DNA of 64,000 nucleotides from Maliibacterium massiliense (GTDB lineage: Bacteria > Bacillota > Clostridia > Christensenellales > Maliibacteriaceae), in NCBI RefSeq assembly GCF_900604345.1, contig NZ_LR026983.1, positions 248,001-312,000 on the forward strand, read 5' to 3'. A program made the translations under genes and the position numbers. This document shows positions 43,715 to 52,032 of this stretch, in pieces (within the stretch, counting starts at the first letter, position 1; every line of letters starts with the position of its first letter). A model generated the notes under the pieces. That model was not told the DNA's origin and made no database searches. It saw nothing but the letters and a program-made list of their open reading frames with translations.

Positions 43715-44659
43715 TCAGGGACGCATCATGTCCTCCACCTGCGCGCGGCTGCGCACCCCGTCCGTGGCGCCGATATGCTCCACAGAGACGGACGCCACCG
43801 CGTTTGCATAACGGCCGCACGCATAGACGTCCTTGCCCTCCAGAAGCGCCGCGATAAAGCCCGCCACAAAATTGTCCCCTGCGCCAATGGTATCCACGCG
43901 CCTGGCCTTGGAAAAGGTGGGCACCTCCAGGCGCTGCGCCGTGTCCTTGATCAAGCAGCCCGCTCTGCCCGTCTTGATCACCACATGGCCCACGCCGCAG
44001 TCAAGCAGCGCATCGGCAACCGCGTCCAGATCCGTCTTGCCCGTCAGGCGCTGCGCTTCTTCCTGGTTGGGAAAGAAATAGTCCACATACGAAAGCGCCT
44101 CGCGGATATCCGAGAGCGTCTCGCCGAAGCGGCTGTGCACCATATCCGCACAGATCATCATGCCGCGCCGCCTGGCCTGCTGGAATATCTGCACCAACTG
44201 TGCGTTGCCCAGCTGCGGGTGCACAAAAATGCTGGCCAGCGACAGCAGCTTTGCCCCATCAAAGCTGGCAAAGTCGATATCCTCCAGGCAGAAGCGCTGA
44301 CGCGCGCCCCCTTGCGGCACCACAAACGTGCGCTCCCCATCAGGATGCACCAGCGCGATGTTGATGGGCGTATCGCTCGAAGCGTCCACCGTCATGTACG
44401 CCGTATCGATGCTGTTTTTCTGGCAGTGCTCCAGAATGAAGCGGCCCATCATATCGTCCCCCAGCCGCCCCACCATGCGCACCTTGTGCCCCAAGCGCGC
44501 GATGATGGTGGATTCGTTAATCGCATCACCACCCACCACTGGGCGGATATGCTCAACCCGGCACGTCTCCGTCTCCAGCTTGCGCACATCCACCGGGCAC
44601 AGCGGGATATCCACAACCGCATAGCCGATGCATACGACCTCCGCCTGTTTATCCGGCAT
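43715..44659 (-). CDS. PfkB-family carbohydrate kinase
   Basis: 314 residues of the ribokinase fold. N-terminal substrate-binding signatures are PVVGGDAINESTIIARLGH and MVGRLGDDMMGRFI. The C-terminal PfkB signature with the catalytic base is RVDTIGAGDNFVAGFIA. It phosphorylates a sugar or nucleoside; the substrate cannot be assigned. A possible AAGGAGCGG ribosome site lies upstream. It appears monocistronic. Confidence 0.9.
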   Translation of the reverse strand: MPDKQAEVVCIGYAVVDIPLCPVDVRKLETETCRVEHIRPVVGGDAINESTIIARLGHKVRMVGRLGDDMMGRFILEHCQKNSIDTAYMTVDASSDTPINIALVHPDGERTFVVPQGGARQRFCLEDIDFASFDGAKLLSLASIFVHPQLGNAQLVQIFQQARRRGMMICADMVHSRFGETLSDIREALSYVDYFFPNQEEAQRLTGKTDLDAVADALLDCGVGHVVIKTGRAGCLIKDTAQRLEVPTFSKARRVDTIGAGDNFVAGFIAALLEGKDVYACGRYANAVASVSVEHIGATDGVRSRAQVEDMMRP

Positions 44660-44763
44660 AAAGCCATCCGCTCCTTCTTATGGTATGCTCTTCGCCTATA
44701 TTGTACGGGAGACATACCGCAGATACAAGCGGTTTTCACAGCCGCACAGTTCTTTCCCTATAT

Positions 44764-44803
44764 AACAAAGCGCCCGCTGCAAGTGCAACGCGGGCGCTTT
44801 GTT
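44764..44803 (-). terminator. Hairpin terminator, probably the original guaA terminator
   Basis: AACAAAGCGCCCGC pairs with GCGGGCGCTTTGTT. It lies just outside the left end of the mobile element. Without the element it would directly follow the guaA stop on the minus strand. Confidence 0.6.
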
Positions 44804-44925
44804 TGGCGTATCTTTATTCGAACTCGACAAATACTAATCAATTTTGTTTAATGATTATTCTCTGCCGTGTTCGTAGTTCTTTTGATTATTTGATGTATCC
44901 ATATTATCCTGCCTATATGAGCTAA

Positions 44926-44943
44926 TGTTATCATTTTGTTATC
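44926..44943 (+). repeat. Left-end arm-type motif of the mobile element
   Basis: TGTTATCATTTTGTTATC, closely matched at the right end and in the same orientation. Probable integrase or accessory-protein site. The rest of 44826-45041 holds no gene. Confidence 0.5.
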
Positions 44944-45041
44944 GGCATTGATAACACTCGCTCTGCAACTGCGGATAATAGCAATATGTTCCGACTCAAA
45001 TTATAAGCGATTTTGCTTAGAAAATCAAGATGTCTGAACAA

Positions 45042-45221
45042 TTATCCATCCACTTTTTTGCATACGGATACGGTCATATCCCTCACATTGATTAAAGTTT
45101 CGTGCTTACACTTAGGACAATAGAGCGGAAAATTTTTAATGACCGTATCTTTTCTAATTTTATCACGAGTTTTATTGCCGCAAACGGGGCATTTTACCCA
45201 TTCTGTTTTTTCCTTTTCCAC
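45042..45221 (-). CDS. Cysteine-rich KTR domain protein
   Basis: 59 residues. CPVCGNKTRDKIRKDT and, later, CPKCKHETLINV match the small Cys_rich_KTR family common on Firmicutes mobile elements. Four Cys in two CxxC pairs suggest a zinc knuckle. The GTG at 45221 lies 2 bases after the thioredoxin-like gene, with AGGG inside that gene; no ATG is in frame near the start. Function is unknown. Confidence 0.75.
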   Translation of the reverse strand: MEKEKTEWVKCPVCGNKTRDKIRKDTVIKNFPLYCPKCKHETLINVRDMTVSVCKKVDG

Positions 45222-45223
45222 TT

Positions 45224-45601
45224 TTAAAACCCTAACTTTCGCAATAAAGCCACGACTTCATTTGCTTTTAGCACTTTGCCCATAGCAACAACCTTTTCAT
45301 TGACTACAATGGCGGGCATACTCATTACGCCGTATTCCATTACCTTTTGCATATCTGTAATGTATTCCACCTCTACGGAAAGCCCCATATCCTTTATTGC
45401 CTGTTTAGCGTTTTCATACTGTTCGTGGCAGGATTTACAGCCTGCACCCAATACCTTAATACAGCAAATTCCGTCCTTTGCTTCAGAACAACAGTCCTTT
45501 GTGATTTCTTCTGCCTCACTTGTCGGGCAACCACAACCACAAGCACAAGCAGGTGCTTTCTTTTCTTCTTCTTTTTTCTTTCCGAAATTAAACAATGCCA
45601 T
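45224..45601 (-). CDS. Small thioredoxin-fold protein
   Basis: 125 residues. After a lysine- and cysteine-rich N-terminus (CACGCGC), a thioredoxin-like domain carries the redox motif CKSC and the cis-Pro loop MSMPAIVVNEKVV, as in the redox-active disulfide protein 2 family. Seven Cys in the first 55 residues could bind metal. It follows the permease in the same operon, 18 bases on. Cargo of the mobile element, probably for metal(loid) or thiol chemistry. Confidence 0.85.
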   Translation of the reverse strand: MALFNFGKKKEEEKKAPACACGCGCPTSEAEEITKDCCSEAKDGICCIKVLGAGCKSCHEQYENAKQAIKDMGLSVEVEYITDMQKVMEYGVMSMPAIVVNEKVVAMGKVLKANEVVALLRKLGF

Positions 45602-45619
45602 AGTGATAACCTCCTAAAA

Positions 45620-46633
45620 TTAAACAATTAAATATTGTATTGCGTTGAAGAAATAACCTACAACGATAATACCGACTGTGCATATTGCAATGAAAATGCC
45701 GAGCAGCTTTGGCTTAACCGCTTTGCGAAGCATAATCATTGATGGAAGAGAAAGGGTAGTTACGCCCATCATAAAGGAAAGGACAACACCGAGCAAAGCG
45801 CCCTTTGCAAGTAAGGCTTCTGCAATCGGGATTGTACCGAAAATATCCGCATACATTGGAACGCCTGCGATAGTAGCAAGCACAACGCCAAACGGGTTGT
45901 TATCCCCAAGTACCTTGACAATGAGATCTTCGGGTATCCAGTTGTGAATAATTGCGCCGATACCGACACCGATTAACACATAAGGTGCAACCTTTTTAGC
46001 TGTTGAAACGACCTGTTCCCAAGCATATTTCATACGGTCTTTGAAATGCAGTTCTTCCTGCGGAACATCAATAGCGTGACCGTTTCGGATATATTCTTCC
46101 ACTTGATTTTCAAGGTGCAGTTTTTCAATCAACGTACCGCCGACAACAGCAATTACCAAACCGAGAACAACATACAAAACGGCAACTTTCCAACCGAATA
46201 TACTCATCAGTAAAACAAGACTACCGAGGTCAACCATTGGCGAAGAAATCAAAAAGGAAAATGTAACGCCAAGCGGCAAACCCGCACTAGTAAATCCGAT
46301 AAACAGCGGAATAGAGGAACACGAACAAAACGGCGTTACCGTACCGAGTAATGCGGCAATGATATTTGCCCATATCCCGTGAAACCTGCCAAGTATCTTT
46401 TTTGTTCTTTCGGGTGGAAAATAGCTTTGAATATACGAAATAATCAAAATCAACGCACCGAGTAGTACCATAATTTTTATAGTATCGTAAATAAAGAACT
46501 GAATGCTGCCGCCTACTCTGCTTGTAGTATCTAAACCGCAGGCATTCAATATAGTTGATATGAGCCTACTCAGCCAACCCATACCGAGGACTTCATTTTG
46601 AAAAAAGTCCCAACCAATTTTTAATGCTCCCAT
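45620..46633 (-). CDS. Permease of the PF03773 family (ArsP/SO_0444-like)
   Basis: 337 residues with about eight to ten membrane segments. The family motif is GTVTPFCSCSSIPLFIGF, with a Cys pair implicated in substrate handling in relatives. A central cytoplasmic loop (HLENQVEEYIRNGHAID) separates two halves. Relatives export organoarsenicals or other metal(loid)s; the substrate here is unknown. It is next to an ArsR regulator and a thioredoxin-fold protein, a recurring module. Confidence 0.88.
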   Translation of the reverse strand: MGALKIGWDFFQNEVLGMGWLSRLISTILNACGLDTTSRVGGSIQFFIYDTIKIMVLLGALILIISYIQSYFPPERTKKILGRFHGIWANIIAALLGTVTPFCSCSSIPLFIGFTSAGLPLGVTFSFLISSPMVDLGSLVLLMSIFGWKVAVLYVVLGLVIAVVGGTLIEKLHLENQVEEYIRNGHAIDVPQEELHFKDRMKYAWEQVVSTAKKVAPYVLIGVGIGAIIHNWIPEDLIVKVLGDNNPFGVVLATIAGVPMYADIFGTIPIAEALLAKGALLGVVLSFMMGVTTLSLPSMIMLRKAVKPKLLGIFIAICTVGIIVVGYFFNAIQYLIV

Positions 46634-46721
46634 AAAAAGCTCCTTTCATATAGTTATATTGAAATGTGTCTATATATTGGCGATTTTATAAGCCGTGCGG
46701 AAAAGTAATCTATAAACTTAC

Positions 46722-47030
46722 TCACTTTTCACAGCACGACTTGTTTTTGTATTCAACATCAAGAGTTGTCAACTGCTCCAAACATACCTTTGCCTGCTTC
46801 ACACCTTTTTCTGAAATGGAATAGTGCGTCCATTTTCCCTCTTTGCGACCAACGACAATTTCAGCGTCACAAAGTATTTTCATATGATGAGAAAGCGTGG
46901 GCTGTGTCACATTGATTTCTTCCAATAGCTTACAGGCACATTTTTCGCCCGAACGCAGTAGCTTTATAATTCTAATACGGTTTTCATCACAAAATGCTTT
47001 GAAGATTGCCGCAGTTCTTCTTTCGTCCAT
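46722..47030 (-). CDS. ArsR-family transcriptional regulator
   Basis: 102 residues, the usual ArsR/SmtB size. The winged helix includes CKLLEEINVTQPTLSHHMKIL. The preceding stretch GEKCACK supplies Cys in the helix that binds As(III) in classical ArsR, and two Cys lie at the C-terminus (SCCEK). It would repress the downstream permease operon until inducer binds. AGGTG lies before the ATG. A palindrome overlaps the promoter. Confidence 0.9.
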   Translation of the reverse strand: MDERRTAAIFKAFCDENRIRIIKLLRSGEKCACKLLEEINVTQPTLSHHMKILCDAEIVVGRKEGKWTHYSISEKGVKQAKVCLEQLTTLDVEYKNKSCCEK

Positions 47031-47047
47031 CTCTCAAAATCACCTCC

Positions 47048-47098
47048 CATAGATAATTGTCTATGTGTAATTATATGCGTCACATAGAAAATTGTCAA
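47048..47098 (-). promoter_or_regulatory. arsR promoter and operator
   Basis: TTGACA (47093-47098) and TATAAT (47070-47075) on the minus strand, spacing 17. The palindrome CATAGA-n6-TCTATG at 47048-47065 lies at the start of the transcript and is a likely ArsR operator. Confidence 0.75.
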
Positions 47099-47120
47099 TA
47101 TGTATTTTGAAATTTTTTTG

Positions 47121-47156
47121 AAAAAAGCGGCGGCAGAGATTTCACTCCCTGCCGCT
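47121..47156 (-). terminator. Terminator of the mob-tnpV unit
   Basis: A GC-rich stem built on GCGGCAGGGAG and CTCTGCCGCCGC, followed by TTTTTTC on the minus strand, directly after the tnpV stop. Confidence 0.7.
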
Positions 47157-47163
47157 TTGCCAG

Positions 47164-47541
47164 TTAAGCATAGATTAGATTTGTATAAACAATTTCCATT
47201 GCTCTATTACGAATATTATTTATTTTTTGTACCCACAGCATTTGATTTTCAGCCTTGAGCGTCTCGGTCACATCCTCATGCTCTGCCATCTGTCTTACCA
47301 TCCGAGAAAACCATTCTTCTGCTTGTTCGTCAATATCGGCAAGATAGCTGTTCAACTTGCCGCTTGTGAGCAGAGTAGTATAGGTTGCTTTTTTATGCTC
47401 TTGCAAGTAGCGTTTGTGCCGCTGTCCCCATACGCCGATTGGATGATTTTCTTTATCGGCTGGTAGACTAAGGCAAGGGATAAAATAATCCCCTTGCCGT
47501 ACATAAGTGCCGCCCATTTCTTCAAAAATTGTCTTTGCCAT
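47164..47541 (-). CDS. tnpV: TnpV-like transposon-encoded protein
   Basis: 125 residues. PLSLPADKENHPIGVWG-like text (LSLPADKENHPIGVWGQRH) and the following RYLQEHKKATYTTLLTSGKLNSYL match TnpV, a small protein of unknown role common on clostridial transposons. Mostly helical after residue 60. It follows the relaxase by 9 bases. Confidence 0.75.
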   Translation of the reverse strand: MAKTIFEEMGGTYVRQGDYFIPCLSLPADKENHPIGVWGQRHKRYLQEHKKATYTTLLTSGKLNSYLADIDEQAEEWFSRMVRQMAEHEDVTETLKAENQMLWVQKINNIRNRAMEIVYTNLIYA

Positions 47542-47550
47542 TGTCTGTTC

Positions 47551-48720
47551 CTACCTTTCGTATTGATTATTTCTAAAGCGTGTGCCACGCTGTTTAGACT
47601 GCCTTGCCTGTTCTAACAGGCTGTCAATCTGCTTACTACCGAACACCTTTCGCAGCAACGTATAGTCCTTAATTTCTTCCCTCAATCGGTTATTATCGGA
47701 GGTCAACTGTTTATTGTGATTTTTAAGTTTTTCATTGCTACGGTACAGACTGGCGTTTGTCTGATTGAGCCTTTGGTAATCATCAATCGCTTGAAAGCAC
47801 CGCACCATAAGCGTTTTAATAAGAGATTTCAGCCGCTTAATTAGCGGCTCGACCACTTTGCTCTTATAACTTTTGGCAGTCATAAAACCTTGTGGTTCGG
47901 GTAACTGATATTCGGGAGCATTCTCCAGTGCGCTCTGCATTTGCGAAAGTGAATCCGTACCCTTATCAAAATTTTGAATACGCTTTGAAAGCGTTTCAAA
48001 CTCTGTCTGCTTGTCTATGATTTTGCTTTCCAGTTGTTCAATTTCTTCTGCCCGCTCCTGCTTTTTATAGTCCAAAACAGAGAGATGTTTTTCGTGTGTG
48101 CCTTTCTGCTCCCACTCAATTCCGTACCGTTCCATAACGGCGGCAAGCCGTTCTTTTTCGGAAAGTACCCATTGCGACCATTCCGTATCGCCACGAGAGC
48201 CGCCCTTAAATCCCTGTGCGGCTAACGCTTGTTTGAGTGATACTCTCGTATCAAGTCCACGCTTGCTGCCTGTTGTAAACGGCACAAAATCAATGTGGAG
48301 GTGGGGCGTTGCTTCGTCTAAATGCAGATGAGCCGAGAATACTCTAAGCTGCGGATTTCTCTCTTGAAAACCACGATAATACTCATCTAAGACCTGCCTT
48401 GCAAGCTGTCCGTTCTCACTTTCTGCACTCATATTTTCCTTATCGCCAATCTGCAAAATCAATTCGTGGAATGGTTTTTCCTGCTTGGAACTGCGGATTT
48501 TTTCATAATAGTTTGCTATCTTTCGGTCTGTTCTTGTCTGTTTAGCGTTGTATCTTTCGAGTGCTTCATCGAACAATTTGTGATAGACTTTTTTAATACT
48601 CTCATTACAGTAATCTATGTTGAGGTGGGAACGGTCAGCGTCAACATTCTCCGCTTTGAATTTACGGCTGTTGTGATTGACCGAGCCTTTCCCGACCATT
48701 GCGCTTATCGTTCTTTGCAT
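47551..48720 (-). CDS. mob: MobV-family relaxase (Pre/Mob)
   Basis: 389 residues. The relaxase signature HLDEATPHLHIDFVP gives the metal-binding His and acidic residues of the MobV family. The C-terminal half is a long coiled coil (about 215-370). It would nick at oriT and lead transfer of the element with a helper conjugation machine. The ATG at 48720 (start MQRTISAMVGKGSVNHNSRKF region) follows AAGGAGAGGAAACG. The longer open frame upstream is not supported. Confidence 0.9.
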   Translation of the reverse strand: MQRTISAMVGKGSVNHNSRKFKAENVDADRSHLNIDYCNESIKKVYHKLFDEALERYNAKQTRTDRKIANYYEKIRSSKQEKPFHELILQIGDKENMSAESENGQLARQVLDEYYRGFQERNPQLRVFSAHLHLDEATPHLHIDFVPFTTGSKRGLDTRVSLKQALAAQGFKGGSRGDTEWSQWVLSEKERLAAVMERYGIEWEQKGTHEKHLSVLDYKKQERAEEIEQLESKIIDKQTEFETLSKRIQNFDKGTDSLSQMQSALENAPEYQLPEPQGFMTAKSYKSKVVEPLIKRLKSLIKTLMVRCFQAIDDYQRLNQTNASLYRSNEKLKNHNKQLTSDNNRLREEIKDYTLLRKVFGSKQIDSLLEQARQSKQRGTRFRNNQYER

Positions 48721-48907
48721 AAATCGTTTCCTCTCCTTTCTGCGCCGGTAGGCGCAAGCCTTTGTTACTTTCTGCGAAAGTAACGCAAAAGCACTTTTGT
48801 CAGCTCCGCCAACAAAAATGCAACCTGCAAGCAGGTTTTGCGCTCTCCGAGGGGCAAAGAGCCGCCTTTGAAAAGGCGCTCTCTGCACTCTCCGCCAAAC
48901 TTTAATC

Positions 48908-48982
48908 GGTGTCAATGTGTGACGATGGTGACAATGTTTGAGATACCAGTACCACTCTCAAAACATTGTCACCTTTGACACC
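48908..48982. repeat. Nested inverted repeat, candidate oriT
   Basis: Outer arms GGTGTCAA (48908-48915) and TTGACACC (48975-48982) enclose inner arms GGTGACAATGTTTGAGA and TCTCAAAACATTGTCACC (48927-48973). It lies between the ATPase gene and the relaxase gene, where an oriT would be expected. No nic site was identified. The rest of 48721-48907 holds smaller hairpins, such as GTTACTTTCTGCGAAAGTAAC-like text at 48764-48784, and no gene. Confidence 0.45.
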
Positions 48983-48987
48983 GTTTG

Positions 48988-50130
48988 TCACGCCACCCCA
49001 TCGGTTTCTTTCCAAAGTGAAACCTTTCTGCCATCGTGCGTGCGGCTGTTCTGATAGCGAATACCATAATCACGAAACAGCCTGCTTGCGTTGATACTAA
49101 GCCTAAGTGAAAGCACATTCGGTTTTATATCCACGCCGAGCCTTTCGCAAAGTTCTGAAGCTGTTCCCTCCCATCTGTTACTTTCCGAAAAAAGAATAGC
49201 TGCAATTTTTTCAAGCAAAGGCTCAGGCGGCTCTTTCCACAGCTCCGTTTCCGATTTTTCAAAGTTCCACACCAAACGCTTGCTATCTCTCACAAGATGA
49301 ATTTTCATATCCTGCTGATCCCTGCCTGCCACATCAAGCGTGGCATTATTAGAAGTTCTCTTTTCCTTGCTGAGAACAAATGCTCCATCTGCCGCACCCA
49401 TCAATCCGTTTGTTCCCGAAATCATATCAAAAATATCTTCCGCTTTCTGCTTTCGGGTGTGATGAACGATGAGCATTGTAACTTTATAACTGTCTGCCAA
49501 CGCTTTGAGCCTTGCCACAATGTCATAGTCGCTTGCGTAGCTGTAATCTGCCCCGCCAGCTTCACGGACACGCTTTAAGGTGTCTATGATTATTAAACCC
49601 GTGTCGGAGTGTTCCTGCATAAATCCTCTGATTTGTTCTTCCAAACCACCATTAACCGTTTTACACTCCGTTGCAAAATATAGATTGCCTGTTTCTTCTG
49701 CACCGAACATCTGAAACAATCGTTTCTGCAAGCGTGGGTAATCATCTTCAAGAGCAAAGTAAAGCACCGTTGCTTTTCGCACCTTATAATCCCACAGCGG
49801 CGTTCCTGTGCTGATATGGTAAGCAAGCTGCGCCATCATAAAACTTTTCCCTACCTTAGGGGAGCCTACAAAAAGGTAAGTTCCCCTTTGGAGCAGACCG
49901 TCAATCAGCGGCGTCTGTATATCAAATACGGTATCATACAAAGCCGCCATTGATACCGTTTTGAGATACGAGGGGGATAACTGCCGCAGCATTTCCCTCT
50001 GCATTTCTTCAAAACTCTTGATATTTTCATCGCAGTCGGCTATACTATGGTCAGTACATTTAGGAAACGGCTGCTCCGTATCTGTTGCCGCAGATACATT
50101 TGGAGTAGTCATTTCTTTTTTATTCTCCAT
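48988..50130 (-). CDS. RepA-like AAA ATPase
   Basis: 380 residues. Walker A is VGSPKVGKSFMMAQLA, Walker B is TGLIIIDTLKRV, and the sensor region is MLIVHHTRKQ. This is the RecA-like AAA_25 fold of RepA-type replicative helicases on mobile elements. The C-terminal 80 residues look like a winged helix. It probably supports replication of the excised circle. The ATG at 50130 is 9 bases from AAGGAG; the ATG at 50136 is too close. It overlaps the upstream gene by 11 bases. Confidence 0.82.
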   Translation of the reverse strand: MENKKEMTTPNVSAATDTEQPFPKCTDHSIADCDENIKSFEEMQREMLRQLSPSYLKTVSMAALYDTVFDIQTPLIDGLLQRGTYLFVGSPKVGKSFMMAQLAYHISTGTPLWDYKVRKATVLYFALEDDYPRLQKRLFQMFGAEETGNLYFATECKTVNGGLEEQIRGFMQEHSDTGLIIIDTLKRVREAGGADYSYASDYDIVARLKALADSYKVTMLIVHHTRKQKAEDIFDMISGTNGLMGAADGAFVLSKEKRTSNNATLDVAGRDQQDMKIHLVRDSKRLVWNFEKSETELWKEPPEPLLEKIAAILFSESNRWEGTASELCERLGVDIKPNVLSLRLSINASRLFRDYGIRYQNSRTHDGRKVSLWKETDGVA

Positions 50131-50455
50131 TCCCATCTTCTCCTTTCAGACCGCCGAGGATAACTGTTATCAGTTCAATCACATTCAACAGCTCGTCATT
50201 GATTTTTTCGCCCGCTTCAATCCTTTGCAATTCTGTAAGAACGGCGGCAAGTTCCTTGTGAAGTGCCTTAAATACTCTCGGATTGCCCTGCACCACCACA
50301 TCCTGATTCAGACAGCGGCGGTAACAGTATTCCTGTTTCGGCAAGCCCGATAAGGCAACCGCCTTGTTAATGAGTACGTTTTCTTCGGGCGATACCCGAA
50401 ACCCTACCGTGATATTCCTCCAACGGTTTTTGTTATCTCTGTTTTTAGCCGACAT
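50120..50455 (-). CDS. MobC-like relaxosome accessory protein
   Basis: 111 residues. The N-terminus NITVGFRVSPEENVLINKAVALSGLPKQEY is the ribbon-helix-helix segment typical of MobC-type proteins; the C-terminal half is helical. It would help the relaxase bind oriT. The ATG at 50455 follows AAGGAG 9 bases upstream and overlaps the end of the integrase gene. Confidence 0.7.
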   Translation of the reverse strand: MSAKNRDNKNRWRNITVGFRVSPEENVLINKAVALSGLPKQEYCYRRCLNQDVVVQGNPRVFKALHKELAAVLTELQRIEAGEKINDELLNVIELITVILGGLKGEDGNGE

Positions 50456-51536
50456 TTTCAAAATCTCCTTTCCCCAAATCATCTAATCTATCTGCCATTT
50501 CCGTCTGTTTGGACGGAAACAGGTGTGCATACTGATAAGTGATGTCAATGCTTTCGTGTCCTACACGGTCAGCAATCGCTACCGCCGAAAATCCCATATC
50601 AATCAGCAAACTTATATGGCTGTGCCGCAAATCGTGAATTCTTATACGCTTTACGCCTGCGGCTTTCGCCCCTCTGTCCATCTCGTGATGAAGATAGCTT
50701 TTTGTTACCGTAAAGATACGGTCTTTCTTTTTCAAACCATAGAGCATACCGAGATATTCCTGCATTTCCTCACAGAGAAAATGCGGCATTTTAATTGTGC
50801 GATTGCTTTTCTTTGTTTTCGGTGTGGTAATCACATCTTCGCCGTGTAAACGCTGATAGGATTTGTTAATCGTGACCGTTTCCTTATCAAAATTGAAATC
50901 AGCGGCGGTTAAGGCTAATAATTCGCCCTCACGAATGCCGCACCAGTAGAGCATTTCAAAGGCATAAAAGGAAACAGGTTTGTCCATCATTTCATAGGAA
51001 AATTTCTTGTATTCTTCCTTTGTCCAAAACAGCATTTCCTTGTGTTCCTCACTTCCCATATTTCCCACCTTTGCGGCAGGATTGGAACGCAATTCATAAT
51101 AGCGTACAGCGTGATTGAAGATAGCCGACAACTGATTGTGCAGCGTTTTCAGATAGGTTTGTGAATACGGTTTTTTCTTCTCGTCACGGTAGGCAAGCAT
51201 TTCATTCTGCCAAGTGATAATCTCCTTTGTGGAAATCTCGCTTATTTTCAACTTGCCGAAATAGGGCAGTATCTTCGTGCGAATGATATGCTCCTTTGTC
51301 AGCCAAGTGTTTTCTTTCAGGCGGTTTTTTACATCGTTGATATACAGTTCCGTAAAGGCTTCAAAGCTCATATCAAGGTCAGACGAATTTTGTAGCTGAA
51401 ACATTCGCTCCCATTCCTGCGCTTCTTTCTTTGTGGCGAAACCCCGCTTACATTTCTGCTTGCGTTCGCCTTTCCAGTTCATATATCTCGCCATCACATA
51501 CCAAGTGCCGTTGTCCTCATTTTTGAATACTGGCAT
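50445..51536 (-). CDS. int: Tyrosine integrase (Tn916-type)
   Basis: 363 residues. An AP2-like arm-binding N-terminus (WYVMARYMNWKGERKQKCKR) and a SAM-like core-binding domain (65-160) precede the catalytic domain. Its residues are visible: Arg in CGIREGELLAL, HDLRHSHISLL, and the nucleophile Tyr in YQYAHLFP. It should integrate and excise the element at the guaA 3' end. AAAGGAG precedes the ATG, which shares one base with the stop of the small upstream gene. Confidence 0.95.
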   Translation of the reverse strand: MPVFKNEDNGTWYVMARYMNWKGERKQKCKRGFATKKEAQEWERMFQLQNSSDLDMSFEAFTELYINDVKNRLKENTWLTKEHIIRTKILPYFGKLKISEISTKEIITWQNEMLAYRDEKKKPYSQTYLKTLHNQLSAIFNHAVRYYELRSNPAAKVGNMGSEEHKEMLFWTKEEYKKFSYEMMDKPVSFYAFEMLYWCGIREGELLALTAADFNFDKETVTINKSYQRLHGEDVITTPKTKKSNRTIKMPHFLCEEMQEYLGMLYGLKKKDRIFTVTKSYLHHEMDRGAKAAGVKRIRIHDLRHSHISLLIDMGFSAVAIADRVGHESIDITYQYAHLFPSKQTEMADRLDDLGKGDFENVG

Positions 51537-51724
51537 TATTTACTCTCCTTTCCTGCTCCGTAGAGCCTTTCATAAAAATACTGGCGGTTTACACGACCCG
51601 CAATCGTAATAAAGCCCTGTTCTTTCAACTCTTCGTTCAGTTTTCTGATGAGCTTATAGGCATAGGGCTTTGATACGCTTAGTTCCTGTGCCACATCATC
51701 GGCACGAATAAATTTGTTTTCCAT
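51536..51724 (-). CDS. Small excisionase-type HTH protein
   Basis: 62 residues with a helix-turn-helix (DVAQELSVSKPYAYKLIRKL) and a basic C-terminal wing. Directly before and coupled to int, the usual place for an excisionase or directionality factor. Confidence 0.75.
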   Translation of the reverse strand: MENKFIRADDVAQELSVSKPYAYKLIRKLNEELKEQGFITIAGRVNRQYFYERLYGAGKESK

Positions 51725-51873
51725 ATCGTCAGTCCTTTCATAAGATTTTTAAGTTGCCGTTCTCTCCGAATATCGTTCCTGCCCCCATTTCAGCGGCGTT
51801 ATCTCGTTCACTCTTGAATAAATCAAAAGGTCTTGGCGAAGTATCCTACTCGGACGGTCATCTAGTTTTTATT

Positions 51874-51999
51874 AAGCATATTCGCTTAGTGTTTTCTATT
51901 ATACTAAGCAGATATGCTTTTGTCAAGAGGCTTTCGAGAAAATATTAAACTTTTTTGTTTCATTCCCTCTTGACAATTCCTAAACATATCTGCTATACT
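51874..51999. promoter_or_regulatory. Divergent promoters and operators of the element's control region
   Basis: Minus strand: TTGACA (51921-51926) and TATAAT (51898-51903), spacing 17, for the xis-type gene and int. Plus strand: TTGACA (51970-51975) and TATACT (51994-51999), spacing 18, for the XRE gene. AAGCATATTCGCTTAG (51874-51889) and its inverted partner at 51904-51919 (14 of 16) flank the minus -10 box. A similar half-site, AAACATATCTGCTATA, overlaps the plus -10. Likely binding sites of the XRE regulator. Confidence 0.75.
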
Positions 52000-52032
52000 G
52001 ATTGCAGTACATAAGCAAGGAGTGTAAACACT

